Below are positions 1 through 10,090 of a DNA stretch of 64,000 nt, in pieces. The DNA comes from Kitagawia praeruptora. Its lineage: Eukaryota; Streptophyta; Magnoliopsida; Apiales; Apiaceae. The DNA lies in the NCBI GenBank assembly GCA_037693485.1, contig CM075354.1:140825001-140889000 (forward strand), read 5' to 3'. Positions within the stretch are counted from its first letter, which is position 1; each line of letters opens with the position of its first letter. The position numbers and the translations under genes were made by a program. The notes beneath the pieces are model-generated. The model searched no databases. It saw nothing but the letters and a program-made list of their open reading frames with translations, and was not told the origin of the DNA.

Positions 1-295
1 CTTTCACCTCTTCAAACAAATACAATATGACTATGTATATATAGCCATCCAAAACTTAGCCAACAAGACTTACCATACTTGTTCTACAAGTCTTACCATA
101 CTTGTTATACAAGTCTTCCAATTCTTGACACCTAATTTCCCAACTTAGTGATCAAGACATACCATATATAATAATTGTCGACACATACAATTATTACCTT
201 ACCAATATACATCTTGGACCACCCAAACTCATAACATCATATTGGGTTGAAACCCAACAAACCCTAACTCTATTCTTTATATATTGTGTGAAACT
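1..295. repeat. AT-rich non-coding DNA with a 23-bp tandem pair
   Basis: No gene is visible. Positions 63-85 and 86-108 are two near-identical copies of a 23-base unit built on ACAAGTCTTACCATACTTGT, followed by a partial third copy. A TATATATAG run near 38-44 would read as a TATA box on the minus strand. The stretch could therefore be the edge of an LTR whose other end lies outside the window, but this is inference. Confidence 0.35.
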
Positions 296-299
296 GCTG

Positions 300-540
300 T
301 TAGGGACCTCAAAATTTCTGAAAATTGCAAACTAGTCCCTGGAGATTCAGGAAAGTTTAAATCAGTCCCTGAAGTTTTCAGAATTACAAAACAGTTCATG
401 AGCTTTGCAGAACCTTTCAAATCAGTCCCGAACTTCAAAAGTTTGACAGGTTAACCACTGAAGTTTCTGATCTTTGACATTCCCGCCCTTGCTACTTCTG
501 TATTTTGATGTTTCAGCCCCTTGAACTCCAGAATTTATCA
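300..540 (+). repeat. Degenerate tandem repeat upstream of the coiled-coil ORF
   Basis: About five or six imperfect units of roughly 45 bases repeat the pattern AGTCCCTGAAGTTTTCAGAA, alternating with AAACTAGT or AAATCAGT. The array ends just before the ATG at 571. It looks like the leader of the retroelement whose ORF and LTR follow. No coding potential is seen in it. Confidence 0.5.
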
Positions 541-570
541 CGATCAGCCCTTTTTATCCTAGTTTAAGCC

Positions 571-1407
571 ATGTCTGCTCACATCAAGCGTCAAATTGAT
601 AGTGTGAAAGAAAATATTTATTTTCTTGAGCGTGAACGTGATGAGTTTCACTACGAAGTCTATGTTTGTCATCGTGAACGTTGGTTACTTCAATATAAAC
701 TTACACTGCGGGAGTTAGATAATCAATATGATGAACTTGAAAGGTTGGAAAAGAAGTACAAAATTGAGTTGAGCAAAGAAAGGTACAAACGTACAGATGA
801 AAGTTACAAACGTGCAAAGGATGAACTACATAGGACTCTTGAGACTCTCACATCTCAGGTTGAACGTCTTGTACATTTGGAAAATGAGAAAAAGGTAAAA
901 AGGGATGTAATTGTAATGGAAATTGAGAATCATGTTGAAGAAGCTGCTACAGAAGATCCAGTTGAGGAGGTTAAAAAAGTTACGGAAGATCCAATAAAGG
1001 AGGTTAAACAAGTTGAGGATTTTGCTAGTGAAGAAACCATGCGACAACTTGATTGCTTTCAAAATGTCGAGGATCGTAAAGTAGTTGATGATATTATTGA
1101 GATTGAGCACATCGACTTCATCATACCGGAATACTTGCCTAAGCCTCCTTCACTTGCTACTCAGTTTTCGAAGTTCTTTGCATCTAAGTCGTTCTTCTTC
1201 AAGTGGAATTACTTTTTATTCATTCCCGCTCAGTCTTGTCTAGTTCTTGATTTATACAAAATTCGTGGTCGAGTTTTCTCCAACAAGGGGAGAATGATGA
1301 GGAACAGAAGTGAAAAAGATTTATATATGTTATTTAATAGTTTATATGTATTTAGCTTAGAAAGAATTAAAGTTATAATTTGGTTATATATTTTAAATGT
1401 GGGGTAA
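571..1407 (+). CDS. Coiled-coil ORF of a probably non-autonomous LTR retroelement
   Basis: The 278-residue ORF is rich in Glu, Lys and Arg. Heptad-like spacing over about residues 5-115 suggests a long coiled coil, and an acidic segment with repeated EDPVEEVK/EDPIKEVK follows at about residues 128-150. It has no gag zinc knuckle, protease, integrase or reverse transcriptase motif. Its last third passes directly into a purine tract (1286-1294) and an LTR beginning at 1295, and the tail containing IRGRVFSNKGR resembles the end of a Gypsy polyprotein reading frame. I infer a LARD-like or internally deleted retroelement carrying a non-standard ORF, with the final 38 residues read from LTR sequence. 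An expressed host gene is possible but less likely. The start is simply the first ATG. Confidence 0.5.
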   Translation: MSAHIKRQIDSVKENIYFLERERDEFHYEVYVCHRERWLLQYKLTLRELDNQYDELERLEKKYKIELSKERYKRTDESYKRAKDELHRTLETLTSQVERLVHLENEKKVKRDVIVMEIENHVEEAATEDPVEEVKKVTEDPIKEVKQVEDFASEETMRQLDCFQNVEDRKVVDDIIEIEHIDFIIPEYLPKPPSLATQFSKFFASKSFFFKWNYFLFIPAQSCLVLDLYKIRGRVFSNKGRMMRNRSEKDLYMLFNSLYVFSLERIKVIIWLYILNVG

Positions 1408-1699
1408 GTAGTTTATTAATTATCTAGTAGGTTATATATAATAAGCCCAATTGTTATCGGGGCTTAGTCCATTAGGTTATTTAATTAGGGTTCTTATTTT
1501 CTATATAAGCATGTAATCCCCACATTATTACTTAAACTTGATTTTGAGATATATTGAATTATCGAATTGGGTCTCTTTTCTCTATTCTGCGGTTGGGAAA
1601 CCCTTGGGGTAGTGGGTGTTCTGCGGTTCATCCACCCAATTTCTATTTTGTTCTTGTTTTTATATCATAATCCATTTTTTTACTAGTTGTCCTACATCA
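1295..1699 (+). mobile_element. LTR, probably the 3' LTR of a Gypsy-like element
   Basis: A purine-rich tract (AACAAGGGGAGAA) is followed at once by TGATGAGG, and the unit ends in CCTACATCA, giving TG...CA termini. Inside it are a TATATAAGC promoter-like stretch near 1502 and the tail TTCTGCGGTTGGGAAACCC typical of plant Gypsy LTR ends. No primer-binding site follows, so it is the downstream LTR. A clear target duplication was not found because the upstream partner is outside the window. Confidence 0.55.
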
Positions 1700-2480
1700 C
1701 TGGGGCTCCCGTGGTAGCCTGACTCCGGTAGCCCTACTGGAAGGCTGTCTATGGAAGCTGCACTAGAAGCCCTATCTGATGGCTATCCCAGTAATTATGT
1801 TATGGCAATTATGGGCAGTGGATCATCCACAAGGGGTCACCTCTGGGACCCTAAGCCTCACGTTCATTCAATATTCATCTCATGATAACCCTTCCGGTAG
1901 GCTGACTATGGAAGCATGCTAGCCGGGAACCTTATAATAATAATTATGAGCTAGGGATTAGTCAAGAGAAGCTAGTTCCTGGAACCCTCGGCTTCGTATA
2001 TATTCATGATTCTCCTTAGAGTAGCTCTTATGGGCTGCCACGGGCCCTTGGAAGCCTCTTAAATCATCTAATTCATTTACGGATTGGATCCTAAACCCTC
2101 AATGGACCTAAACCTGACACATGCAAAATTTTGATCACAACACAGACAAATCACAAATGTAACTTGAGTTCACAAAGATAAAGAAATTTTTTATACCTTC
2201 CCAAGTTCGGTTTTGACTTGTTACCTCCGATGGTTCGCTAATGGGGGACTCCAAAGCTTTCTTTTCGTCGGCAGGAATCCCTTATCAATCAAGACTCAAA
2301 TGTATATCAAGGTGAAATCAAATATTGATACTCAATAATTTAAGAGAAAAATTTTTGCATTTAATTAGTTATTACTATTTTATTAGTTGAGTACTTTAAT
2401 TGTCATAATTGTAGTAAACAACAACAAGTTTAAATTTGTTGTAACCCCTTTGTATGAATTAGTAACAACCGCTCTTATAA
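1700..2480. other. Intergenic DNA with degenerate short repeats, no gene
   Basis: The stretch 1700-2050 is locally richer in G and C and repeats words such as GGTAGCCTGACT, CCGGTAGGCTGAC and TATGGAAGC several times. This suggests an old tandem or retroelement leader sequence. From 2050 to 2480 I see no ORF, RNA gene or clear repeat boundary. Confidence 0.35.
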
Positions 2481-2481
2481 A

Positions 2482-2698
2482 GGGGTGTTTGGGGGAATTT
2501 TTTTCCAGAATAAGTCAACTTATTTTAAGACAAAGTTAGAGATTCCTAACATTCCAACTTATTTTTCAAGTTATTTTTGCAACTTATTGAATCTCAAACA
2601 TATATTAAATACTTATACAAAAAAAAATTATCAAAATATAAAATTTTTACCCGAAAATAAGTCCATAAGTTCTTTAAAAAAGTTTTGCCAAACGGCCC
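2482..2698. mobile_element. Probable MITE with GGGGTGTTTGG termini
   Basis: The left end reads GGGGTGTTTGG and the right end CCAAACGGCCC, an imperfect inverted pair typical of plant miniature elements. The body is AT-rich and non-coding. The short ORF seen inside it is chance. The target duplication is not clear, so the superfamily is undecided. Confidence 0.5.
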
Positions 2699-3656
2699 AT
2701 TAATATGCTTTAATGCCGTTTATTGTGTATTTCTCTATTAATTGCCTAGCAAAAACGTGCATATATGGTGCTGTATGTTTAAATAAAAATTGTATATATA
2801 GTTTTCTCCTTAATTGTACTAGCTTAAAACCCGTGCGATGCACGGTTTTTTTTTTAATATTATATAAAAAAAATTCATTAATTTGAATTAATTTGTTAAA
2901 AACATGATTTTTGGGGGCTTAAATTTTGAAATGAGATTATTTGATGATAATTATATAAATGTTGTCCATGATATTTCTAGAAAATGAGGATTTTAGTTAG
3001 AAATTTAGAAAAGATGATGAATTTTGGTAGAAAAAGGTAATCGGTTAATTATTAGTAATTATAAAAATATTTTTTTATTTTATTAAATAGAATGCCCATG
3101 ATATAATTGGAAAAATAGAGGATTTGGTTAGAGAAAATTAAAAAGGCAACATGTTTTAGCTGAAAAAGGTAATTGGTTAATTTATAGTAATTATAAGTTA
3201 ATTATGTTATTTATTGCTCGTAATGTTTTTAGAAAAAGAGAAATGTTGCCCGTGATATTTCTAGAAAAATAGGGATTTTAATTAGAAAATATAGAAAAAA
3301 TGATACGTTTTAGCTGAAAAAGTAAATTGATTAACTATTAGTGTTATCATATTATTATTTTATTTTATTTAATAGAATTAACCTTTATATAATTGATAAA
3401 TGAGAGATTTTAATTAGAGAAAATAGAAAAGATAACGTGAAATTAAAAAGGTGACATGCTTTATGTGAAAAAGGTAATTTATTAGTTTATACTAATTATA
3501 ATTTAATTATGTTATTTTACTAATTAAAATTACTCCTAGTATTTTTTTGAAAAATGGAAAATTTATGATACCCGTGATATTTGTAGAAAAAAGAAAATTT
3601 AATTAGAAAAAATAGAAAGATGATACGTTTTAGCTGAAAAGGTAAGCGGTTAATTA

Positions 3657-4726
3657 TTAGTATTGCAATGCACGGGTTTCTTGTATTATGTTATAAATTT
3701 TATTTAATATCATAATTATGTTTGTATATAATCATTATTTTTAGTAATTTTTAAATTTTAATTTGATATAATTTAATATACTAATGTTTACGGATTATAC
3801 TAATATTTCCTTATTATAAACAACGTATATGATTTTTAATATATTTTATTAATAATTGAAAATTATGGTGTGATATTTCCTGCATATATTAATGATTGTA
3901 AGATTTATTGTAAATTAAAAAGCCAACGCGTTTTATTTAGAAAGGTAATATTAATGATTGAAAGATTTTACTTAAAATTAAGGTGTGATATTTTCGGGTA
4001 TACATTAATGATTGTAAGATTTGTTTTAAATTAAAAATGTTACGTATCTTCATTCGAAAGAAAATATTAATGATCGAAAGATATGATACGATTGATGTGT
4101 TTAGGTATTAATATCTTCATCTAAAATTAAATATGAAAAGGCCAATAGACTGATTACCATAAATTTTATTATATTAATGTAAAAAAAGGTAAATATCGAC
4201 TAATTAACATTATTTTTATTATGATAATTGACTAATTACCATTAATTATATTATGTTATTATTTATTTTAGATGTTATATTTTTCTTGAAAATTATGGTA
4301 TGATATTTTCGGGTATATATTAATGATTGTAAGATTTGTTTTAAATTAAAAAGGTAACATGTTTTAATTCGAAAGGAAATATTAATTATGGAAAGATATG
4401 ATACGATTGATGTTTTTAGTTGTTTATAAAAGGTAATATCTCGACTAATTACCATTAACTATATTATGTTATTATTTATATTAGGTGAGTAACTTGTTTT
4501 AATTCGAAAGTAAATATTAAAGATGGAAAGATATAATGGGATTGATGTTTTTAGGTGTTTATAAAAGGTAATATCTCGACTAATTACCATTAATTATATT
4601 ATGTTATTATTTATTTTATGTATATTTATTTTTCTTTGTAATGAAGGGTAAATAAGTAAATTCATGATGTACCAAAAAATTGGTGCCAAAAATTTTAATG
4701 TTTCGACTTTTATATAATAATATAGA
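3657..4726 (-). mobile_element. Helitron B, nested in or tandem with Helitron A
   Basis: A second minus-strand 5' terminus (TCTATATTATTATATAAAAG, ending at 4726) and a second decayed 3' end (TTAG at 3657-3660 next to a GCAATGCACGGG hairpin remnant; CTAA on the minus strand) lie inside Helitron A. Its body (3690-4726) resembles 4727-5589, including the shared text ACGGATTATACTAATATTTC. The two are therefore related copies. No coding capacity is seen. Confidence 0.5.
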
Positions 4727-5480
4727 TTTTATTTAATATAATAATTATGTTTTTATATAATCATTATTATTAATAATTTTTTTAATTTTAATTTAATATA
4801 ATTTAATATAATCATATTTACGGATTATACTAATATTTCCTTATTATAAACAACGTATAAGATTTTTAATATATTTCATTAATAATTGAGAAATATGTTG
4901 TGATATTTTCGGGTATATATTAATGATTTTAAGATTTGTTGTAAATTAAAAAGGTAAAGTATTTTAATTATAAAGAAAATATTAATGATTGAAAGATATG
5001 ATACGATTGATTTTTTAGGTGTTTATAAATGGTAATATCTTCAACTAAAAATAAATGTGAAAAAGGTAATCGACTAATTACCATTAATTAGATTATGTTA
5101 TTATTTATTTTAGGTGTTATATTTTTCTTGAAAATTATGGTGTGATATTTTCGGGTACACATTAATGATTGTAAGATTTGTTTTAAATTAAAAAGGTAAC
5201 GAGTTTTAAATTGAAAGAAAATATTAATGATCGAAAGATATGATACGTGAGGTGTTTATAAAAGATAATATGTTCAACTAAAAGTAAATCTGAGAAAGGC
5301 AATTGACTAATTACCTTCAATTTTATTATGTTAATCGACTAATTACCATTAATTATAACGTGTTTTAATTCGAAAGGAAATATTAATGGTGGAAAGATAA
5401 GATGCGATTGATGTTTTTAAGTATAAAAGGTAATATATCGACTAATTACTATTAATTATATTATGTTATTATTTATTTTA
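3830..5480. repeat. AT-rich minisatellite repeats inside the Helitrons
   Basis: Units of roughly 90-200 bases recur with small changes. Recurrent blocks are TTAATGATTGTAAGATTTG, GAAAGATATGATACGATTGA and CTAATTACCATTAATTATAT followed by TATTATTTATTTTAGGTG. At least five rounds are readable. Variable internal minisatellites are common in non-autonomous Helitrons. The small ORFs here are chance. Confidence 0.6.
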
Positions 5481-5589
5481 GGTGTCTTTATTTTTCTTTA
5501 TAATGAGGGTAAATAAGTAAATTTTCACGAAGTACCAAAAAACAGGTACCAAAACTTTCAATGTTTCGGCTTTTATATAATAGTATAGA

Positions 5590-6188
5590 TATGAAAAATG
5601 CTAGGTACCTTAAAATTGGTATCCAAAAAATATTACCAAACGTGGCATATTGCAATTGGTGATAATAAAATGGACCCTGCATTCACACCAACCTCCCCAA
5701 TCAAAAATTTTCAATTTGTCATGTCATGTCAGTTATGTCACGTAATAATTTTAGGGAGAAATAAAATGTTTTATACTAGATAAGTAATTTCATAATTAAA
5801 AATGCCTGGATTGTTGATATTGAAGTGTATCCTTTCTTATTAAAACATATTGATTATTGTATTAATTAGGATTTAAATATGCATTTTTTGTACATAGTAC
5901 AAACGCATTAATTATGATAATTTGTAAAACTTTATTTTTACTTACATGTATTCAAAATCCCATATATTGATAACTCTTACATTTTTTTTAAAAAAAAACC
6001 ATGTACAAATAGTGTCCCGTTTTAATGTGGAATTTATTGTTCCATTTCATATGGATGTTCTGTGTCTATTACGATTTGCCATCTTTTTGGTTAGTTATGA
6101 ATCGTACATTTGACAAATAAATTTACAGGTCGTCTATTTTGACGATTTTTATATTTTATATTTATTTATATTTCTTTAAGGGATTGAT
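5590..6188. other. AT-rich intergenic DNA, nothing recognised
   Basis: The short ORFs on both strands are not supported by any family resemblance or codon bias. No repeat boundary or RNA gene was recognised. Confidence 0.4.
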
Positions 6189-6362
6189 GTTCCTGAAGTT
6201 ACCTCAGGAAAGTTACCTGAGGTAACTATGATTCTCATATGAATGCACGAGGGTATAACTGTAATTACAGACTTTTTTTAGAAGATTTTCAATATTCACA
6301 AAAATACCACAATATTTTTATACTGTAACCTCAGGTAACTCTCCTGAGGTAATCTCAGGAGC
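6189..6362. mobile_element. Small inverted-repeat MITE
   Basis: Two arms of about 36 bp, at 6190-6225 and 6325-6361, are near-perfect inverted copies built from TTACCTCAGGAAAGTTACCT. The 100-bp AT-rich centre has no ORF. Each arm also contains an internal CCTCAGG/CCTGAGG palindrome. The superfamily cannot be assigned because the target duplication is unclear. Confidence 0.55.
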
Positions 6363-6975
6363 TTTTTTCTCTTTCTTTAATATATCGTAGTATTTTTAAA
6401 ATTTTGAGTTTGATGTCTAATCAAAGGAATCCCTTAGGTTAGATTTTATTTTGTCATTTCCTTAGGTTATATTTACACATTAAATTATATATATTCAATT
6501 CCAATATTTATTTATATTATATATTATTTTGTCTTAACCGTTATGTACTATATCTATATATTTCATAAATATTGTCCAGTATCAGTTTTACCATATATTT
6601 TTTAGTTAGTTTCGTAATGATTATTATTTTATTTTATTAATGTTTATAAAACTACTTGTTAATTTTATTGTTTACTCTTTTCTCTTCTCTTTAAATATTT
6701 CTATAAATACTCATAATATTTGTTGTTTTATTTAAATAGGTATCTAAAGTCCCCTTTGGTTAGTTTATTCTTGTTATTATATGCAGTTTGTTATTTCTAT
6801 ATTATATTCGTTTTTCTAAAATTTAATATTTATCTTTTTGGATGCAAGAAACTACTCCGGTGTTTCTTTGTTTCCTCTTTTTGTGTTTCCTTCTCCCTTT
6901 CTTTCTTGTTTTTGGTTTCTTCTTTCGTTCGCTTCTTTTCGATCTTATTATTTATTCTTTACTATTTCGGTTGTT
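6363..6975. other. T-rich intergenic DNA, no gene
   Basis: This is a strongly T-rich stretch. The hydrophobic ORF readable at 6720-6977 follows from TTT/TTC-rich composition and is not a credible membrane protein. Nothing else was recognised. Confidence 0.4.
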
Positions 6976-7150
6976 GAAATGTTAAATCCAGAGCAGTTTT
7001 TTAATTTCCAGAGCAAAATTTTGTGAAATTACCAAACTGCCCTCAAGTTAAACAAAATTTAGTCCCATGTATTCACAAAACAAGGGCAGTTTGGTAATTT
7101 CACAGAATTTTGCTCTGGAAATTAAAAAACTGCTCTGGATTTAACATTTC
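6976..7150. mobile_element. Inverted-repeat MITE with 67-bp arms
   Basis: The left arm 6976-7042 and right arm 7084-7150 are almost perfect inverted copies, beginning GAAATGTTAAATCCAGAGCA and closing on GGGCAGTTTGG around a 40-bp loop. Together they could fold into one long hairpin. No coding potential is present and no clear target duplication was found. Confidence 0.65.
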
Positions 7151-7382
7151 CATTCTTTTTTCAGTTTTTTCCCTTCAGACCTTTAGTTTGGTTGTCATAT
7201 ACGGTTCCATCTTAGCCGTTTTCGGCTAGTGGATGATCCTTTTTGTACGTTAGAAACCTTCTCCCCTTTATTTTGTTTTTCTCTCTTTCTTCTCTTTACC
7301 TTAGTTTCTTTCTTTCTCTCCCTTTCTTTGTTTTATTTATGGTTTTATGTGTTTTTCTGGGCATTTTCTCTTTAGACTCTTA

Positions 7383-8400
7383 TGTTGTGTTTGGTTGGAG
7401 AGAATGGAATGGAATGAAATGGAATAAGTAAAAATAAAGGGAAACTATAGAGATTAGAGGGAATATTTGAAAAAAAATGAATGGGTGCAAAATTCCTATG
7501 ATGAGATTTGTGTAGAAAATGGGTAGGGGGGGAATGGAGCATTCCTTCCAAAATAGGGATGCTTGAGTTTTTTATATATTTTGTTAGAGATGGAATTAGG
7601 AAGGAATGGAAAGTATTAAAATTTGGCGCACGGTCCCTAGCAATCGTTTGCTAGGAACGACTTAACCAACATATGGTTTAGTCACCGTTGGATGGAGAAA
7701 TGAAGGGCCTAGATTAAAAAAAAAATTGGAACGTACCGCAGAAAGTTTCCACGGTACGGGAGATTTCTCTACACGTACCGTGGAAAGTTTCCGCGGTACC
7801 TAGGGTTTCTGTTTAGCTGTTTAGCTGTTCAGATGTTCATTTAATTTACATTGCACACTTTTATCATTTAATTTATAGTTTTCTAATTTATTGTTTTAAC
7901 TCTGTTTTTTTATTACTCATAGTTTTTTCAATTAATTCATAGTTTTTCATTTTCTTATTTTTATTTTATTTTTCAATTTACATATTATACTAATATATGT
8001 TTCCATTTAATTTATGTAAAATACTAAACATAAGAATTTGATTATTTTTTTAATGAAAGAATGCTATTAAATAATTTGTTTATTGCTTTTTAAAAAATTT
8101 GTATTATGGCTTATGACCAACAATAATGACACGACTTGTTGCTAAGTTTTCAAACGTCCAATAATTTTTTGTTATAAAAATCATAATTGATGTTCTTTAT
8201 TTAGCAACAATTAGAAAATATTATATTCTGAAAAGTAGTATTCTATTATTCTTATATCATAGCTCAATATTACTTTTAAAATTTCTTTGTATGTATAGAA
8301 CTTATCTGTAACTTGTTTATTCATTTATTTAATTATAAGATGGGTTGGTATTTATTTTATTATAATATTCAATATAATTCAAAATATTTTTTAATATATT

Positions 8401-8433
<33 letters not shown>

Positions 8434-9476
8434 AATAATCATCTTACTAAATTTAAAAAATTCATTAATTTTATTTTTGGTTAATTAAAATGTATAGGAA
8501 AATATGATATTTAATATATTAGCTCCTATCAAATACACCATCACTCTTATCTATTATTCTTTTCTTCTTATTAATTTTATTATTCAAGAGCACCTCAAAA
8601 TATTACATTTAGTATTTTAAATCGTTGGGAAAAGGTTCATGTCTAGAAAATTTAAGAAAATCAACTTTAACTAGATAATTTAAAAAAAGTATAAAGTTGA
8701 TGAAATGAAGACAATATGTAAATTGAAAAATAAAATAGAAAACTATAAATAAAATGAAATATATAAATAAAATATGTAAATCGAAAATAAAGTAAAAATA
8801 ACAATTTAAGTAATTTTGAGCTATGATATAAAAATAATAGAATACTATTTTCAGAATATAATATTTTTTACTTGTTGCTAAATAAAGAACATCAATTATG
8901 ATTTTTATAATAAAAAATTATTGGTCATTTCGAAACTTAGCAACAAACAAGTTATTTAATAGTATTCTTTCATTAAAAAGAATAATCATATTCTTATATT
9001 TAGGATTTTACATAAATTAAATGGAAAAATATATTAGTATAATATGTAAATTGAAAAATAAAATAAAAATAAGAAAATGAAAAACTATGAATTAATTGAA
9101 AAAACTGTGAGTAGTAAAAAAACAGAATTAAAATAATAAATTAGAAAACTATAAATTAAATGATAAAAGTGTGCATAACATATGTAAATTAAATGAACAT
9201 CTGAACAGCTAAACAGAAACCCTAGGTACCGCGGAAACTTTCCACGGTACGTGTAGAGAAATCTCCCGTACCGTGGAAACTTTCTGCGGTACGTCCCAAT
9301 TTTTTTTTTAATCTAGGCTCTTCATTTCTCCATCCAACGGTGACTAAACCATATGTTGGTTAAGTCGTTCCTAGCAAACGATTGCTAGGGACCGTGCGCC
9401 TTAAAATTTTACCTTAATTTAGTTCAAAATCTCATTTCATTCCCTCCTAATTCTTTCATGCCAACCAAACACAACA
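7383..9476. mobile_element. Tourist-like (PIF/Harbinger) MITE, split by a Mutator-type insertion
   Basis: The termini TGTTGTGTTTGGTTGG (7383) and CCAACCAAACACAACA (ending 9476) are perfect inverted repeats, flanked by TTA on both sides (7380-7382 and 9477-9479). That is the 3-bp duplication expected of PIF/Harbinger elements. Removing the inner element and one copy of its 9-bp duplication leaves about 309 bp. The body carries GAATGGAATGGAATG-type repeats. A duplicated piece of its right end follows at about 9511-9570. Confidence 0.8.
7625..9400. mobile_element. Foldback-like Mutator-type element with about 600-bp inverted arms
   Basis: The element begins GGCGCACGGTCCCTAGCAAT and ends with its inverse. 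It is flanked by a perfect 9-bp duplication, TTAAAATTT, at 7616-7624 and 9401-9409, the size typical of Mutator-like elements. Arms of about 590-650 bp (7625 to about 8270, and about 8810-9400) pair over nearly their whole length. Each arm carries nested palindromes near its tip, such as CTAGCAATCGTTTGCTAG and GTACCGTGGAAAGTTTCC. The centre holds a TG dinucleotide run at 8413-8433. No transposase ORF is present, so it depends on a partner. Confidence 0.85.
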
Positions 9477-10090
9477 TTATGTTATATTTTCCAAATTTCA
9501 GGAGACAATTGTCAAAATCTCATTTCATTCCCTCCTAATTTAGTTCAAAATCTCATTTCATTCCCTCCTATGCATGTTTCTCGGTTGGATGATTGACTCT
9601 ATGTTTGAAATGAAGCTCATTCCCTTTTTGGGTATTGTATTTCGATACAAATCTTGTACATTGATGTACACTTGTCAAAAAAAAAAAAAAACTTGGGTCT
9701 AAGTTATAATTAGACATCTTCTTTCCACTGAGCCCCAAAACCATTTGTGTTTTAAATTACGCACCTAATACGTGTGGATCACATGTTGTGTGAGATATTT
9801 TATTTGGGAGACATTTTTAACCTATAATGTTAACTGATAATGTAGGATAATGTATAGATATAACTTTGGTCAGTCAATCTATAAAACTGTAGATATAACT
9901 TTGGTCAGTAAATCTATAAAACTGTTATAGTCAATTAATATTTTGAAAGCAAAATGCTAAATTAAAACAAATAATATTATAAAATATTCCATTCGACAAA
10001 CAGACCGTGCATGCTATTATTTTATGAATAAATTACTATGTAAATGTAGATATGTATGTAAATGTAGATATTATAAATTACATTGTTATG
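9477..10090. repeat. Intergenic DNA with short direct repeats
   Basis: Two copies of TCAAAATCTCATTTCATTCC at 9511-9570 duplicate the right flank of the Tourist-like MITE (9424-9450). Near 9886-9920 a GTAGATATAACTTTGGTCAG unit is doubled, and near 10040-10070 an ATGTAAATGTAGATAT unit is doubled. No gene is seen. Confidence 0.5.

Larger units (their letters stand above)
2819..5589 (-). mobile_element. Helitron A, non-autonomous
   Basis: Read on the minus strand, the element begins TCTATACTATTATATAAAAG at 5589 and ends at 2819 with a hairpin (CCGTGC, loop, GCACGG at about 2832-2847), then a short spacer and CTAG. On the plus strand it is preceded by A and followed by T, the expected Helitron target. 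No Rep/helicase ORF is present. The interior consists of AT-rich direct repeats such as GGTAATCGGTTAATTATTAG and ACTAATTACCATTAATTA. Helitron B lies inside these limits. Confidence 0.6.

Noticed and set aside
826..1110. Minus-strand ORF opposite the coiled-coil ORF
   Set aside because: Hydrophobic shadow of the Glu/Lys-rich plus-strand frame; no start context or family features.
3830..5480. Regularly spaced repeats that could suggest a CRISPR-like array
   Set aside because: Units are degenerate, variable in length, AT-rich and lie inside plant Helitrons; no cas genes and a eukaryotic genome.
6720..7026. Hydrophobic, apparently membrane-spanning ORFs
   Set aside because: They arise from T-rich DNA (TTT, TTC, CTT codons) and overlap in two frames; no conserved features.
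8413..8433. TG dinucleotide run
   Set aside because: Ordinary microsatellite at the centre of the foldback element; no further meaning assigned.
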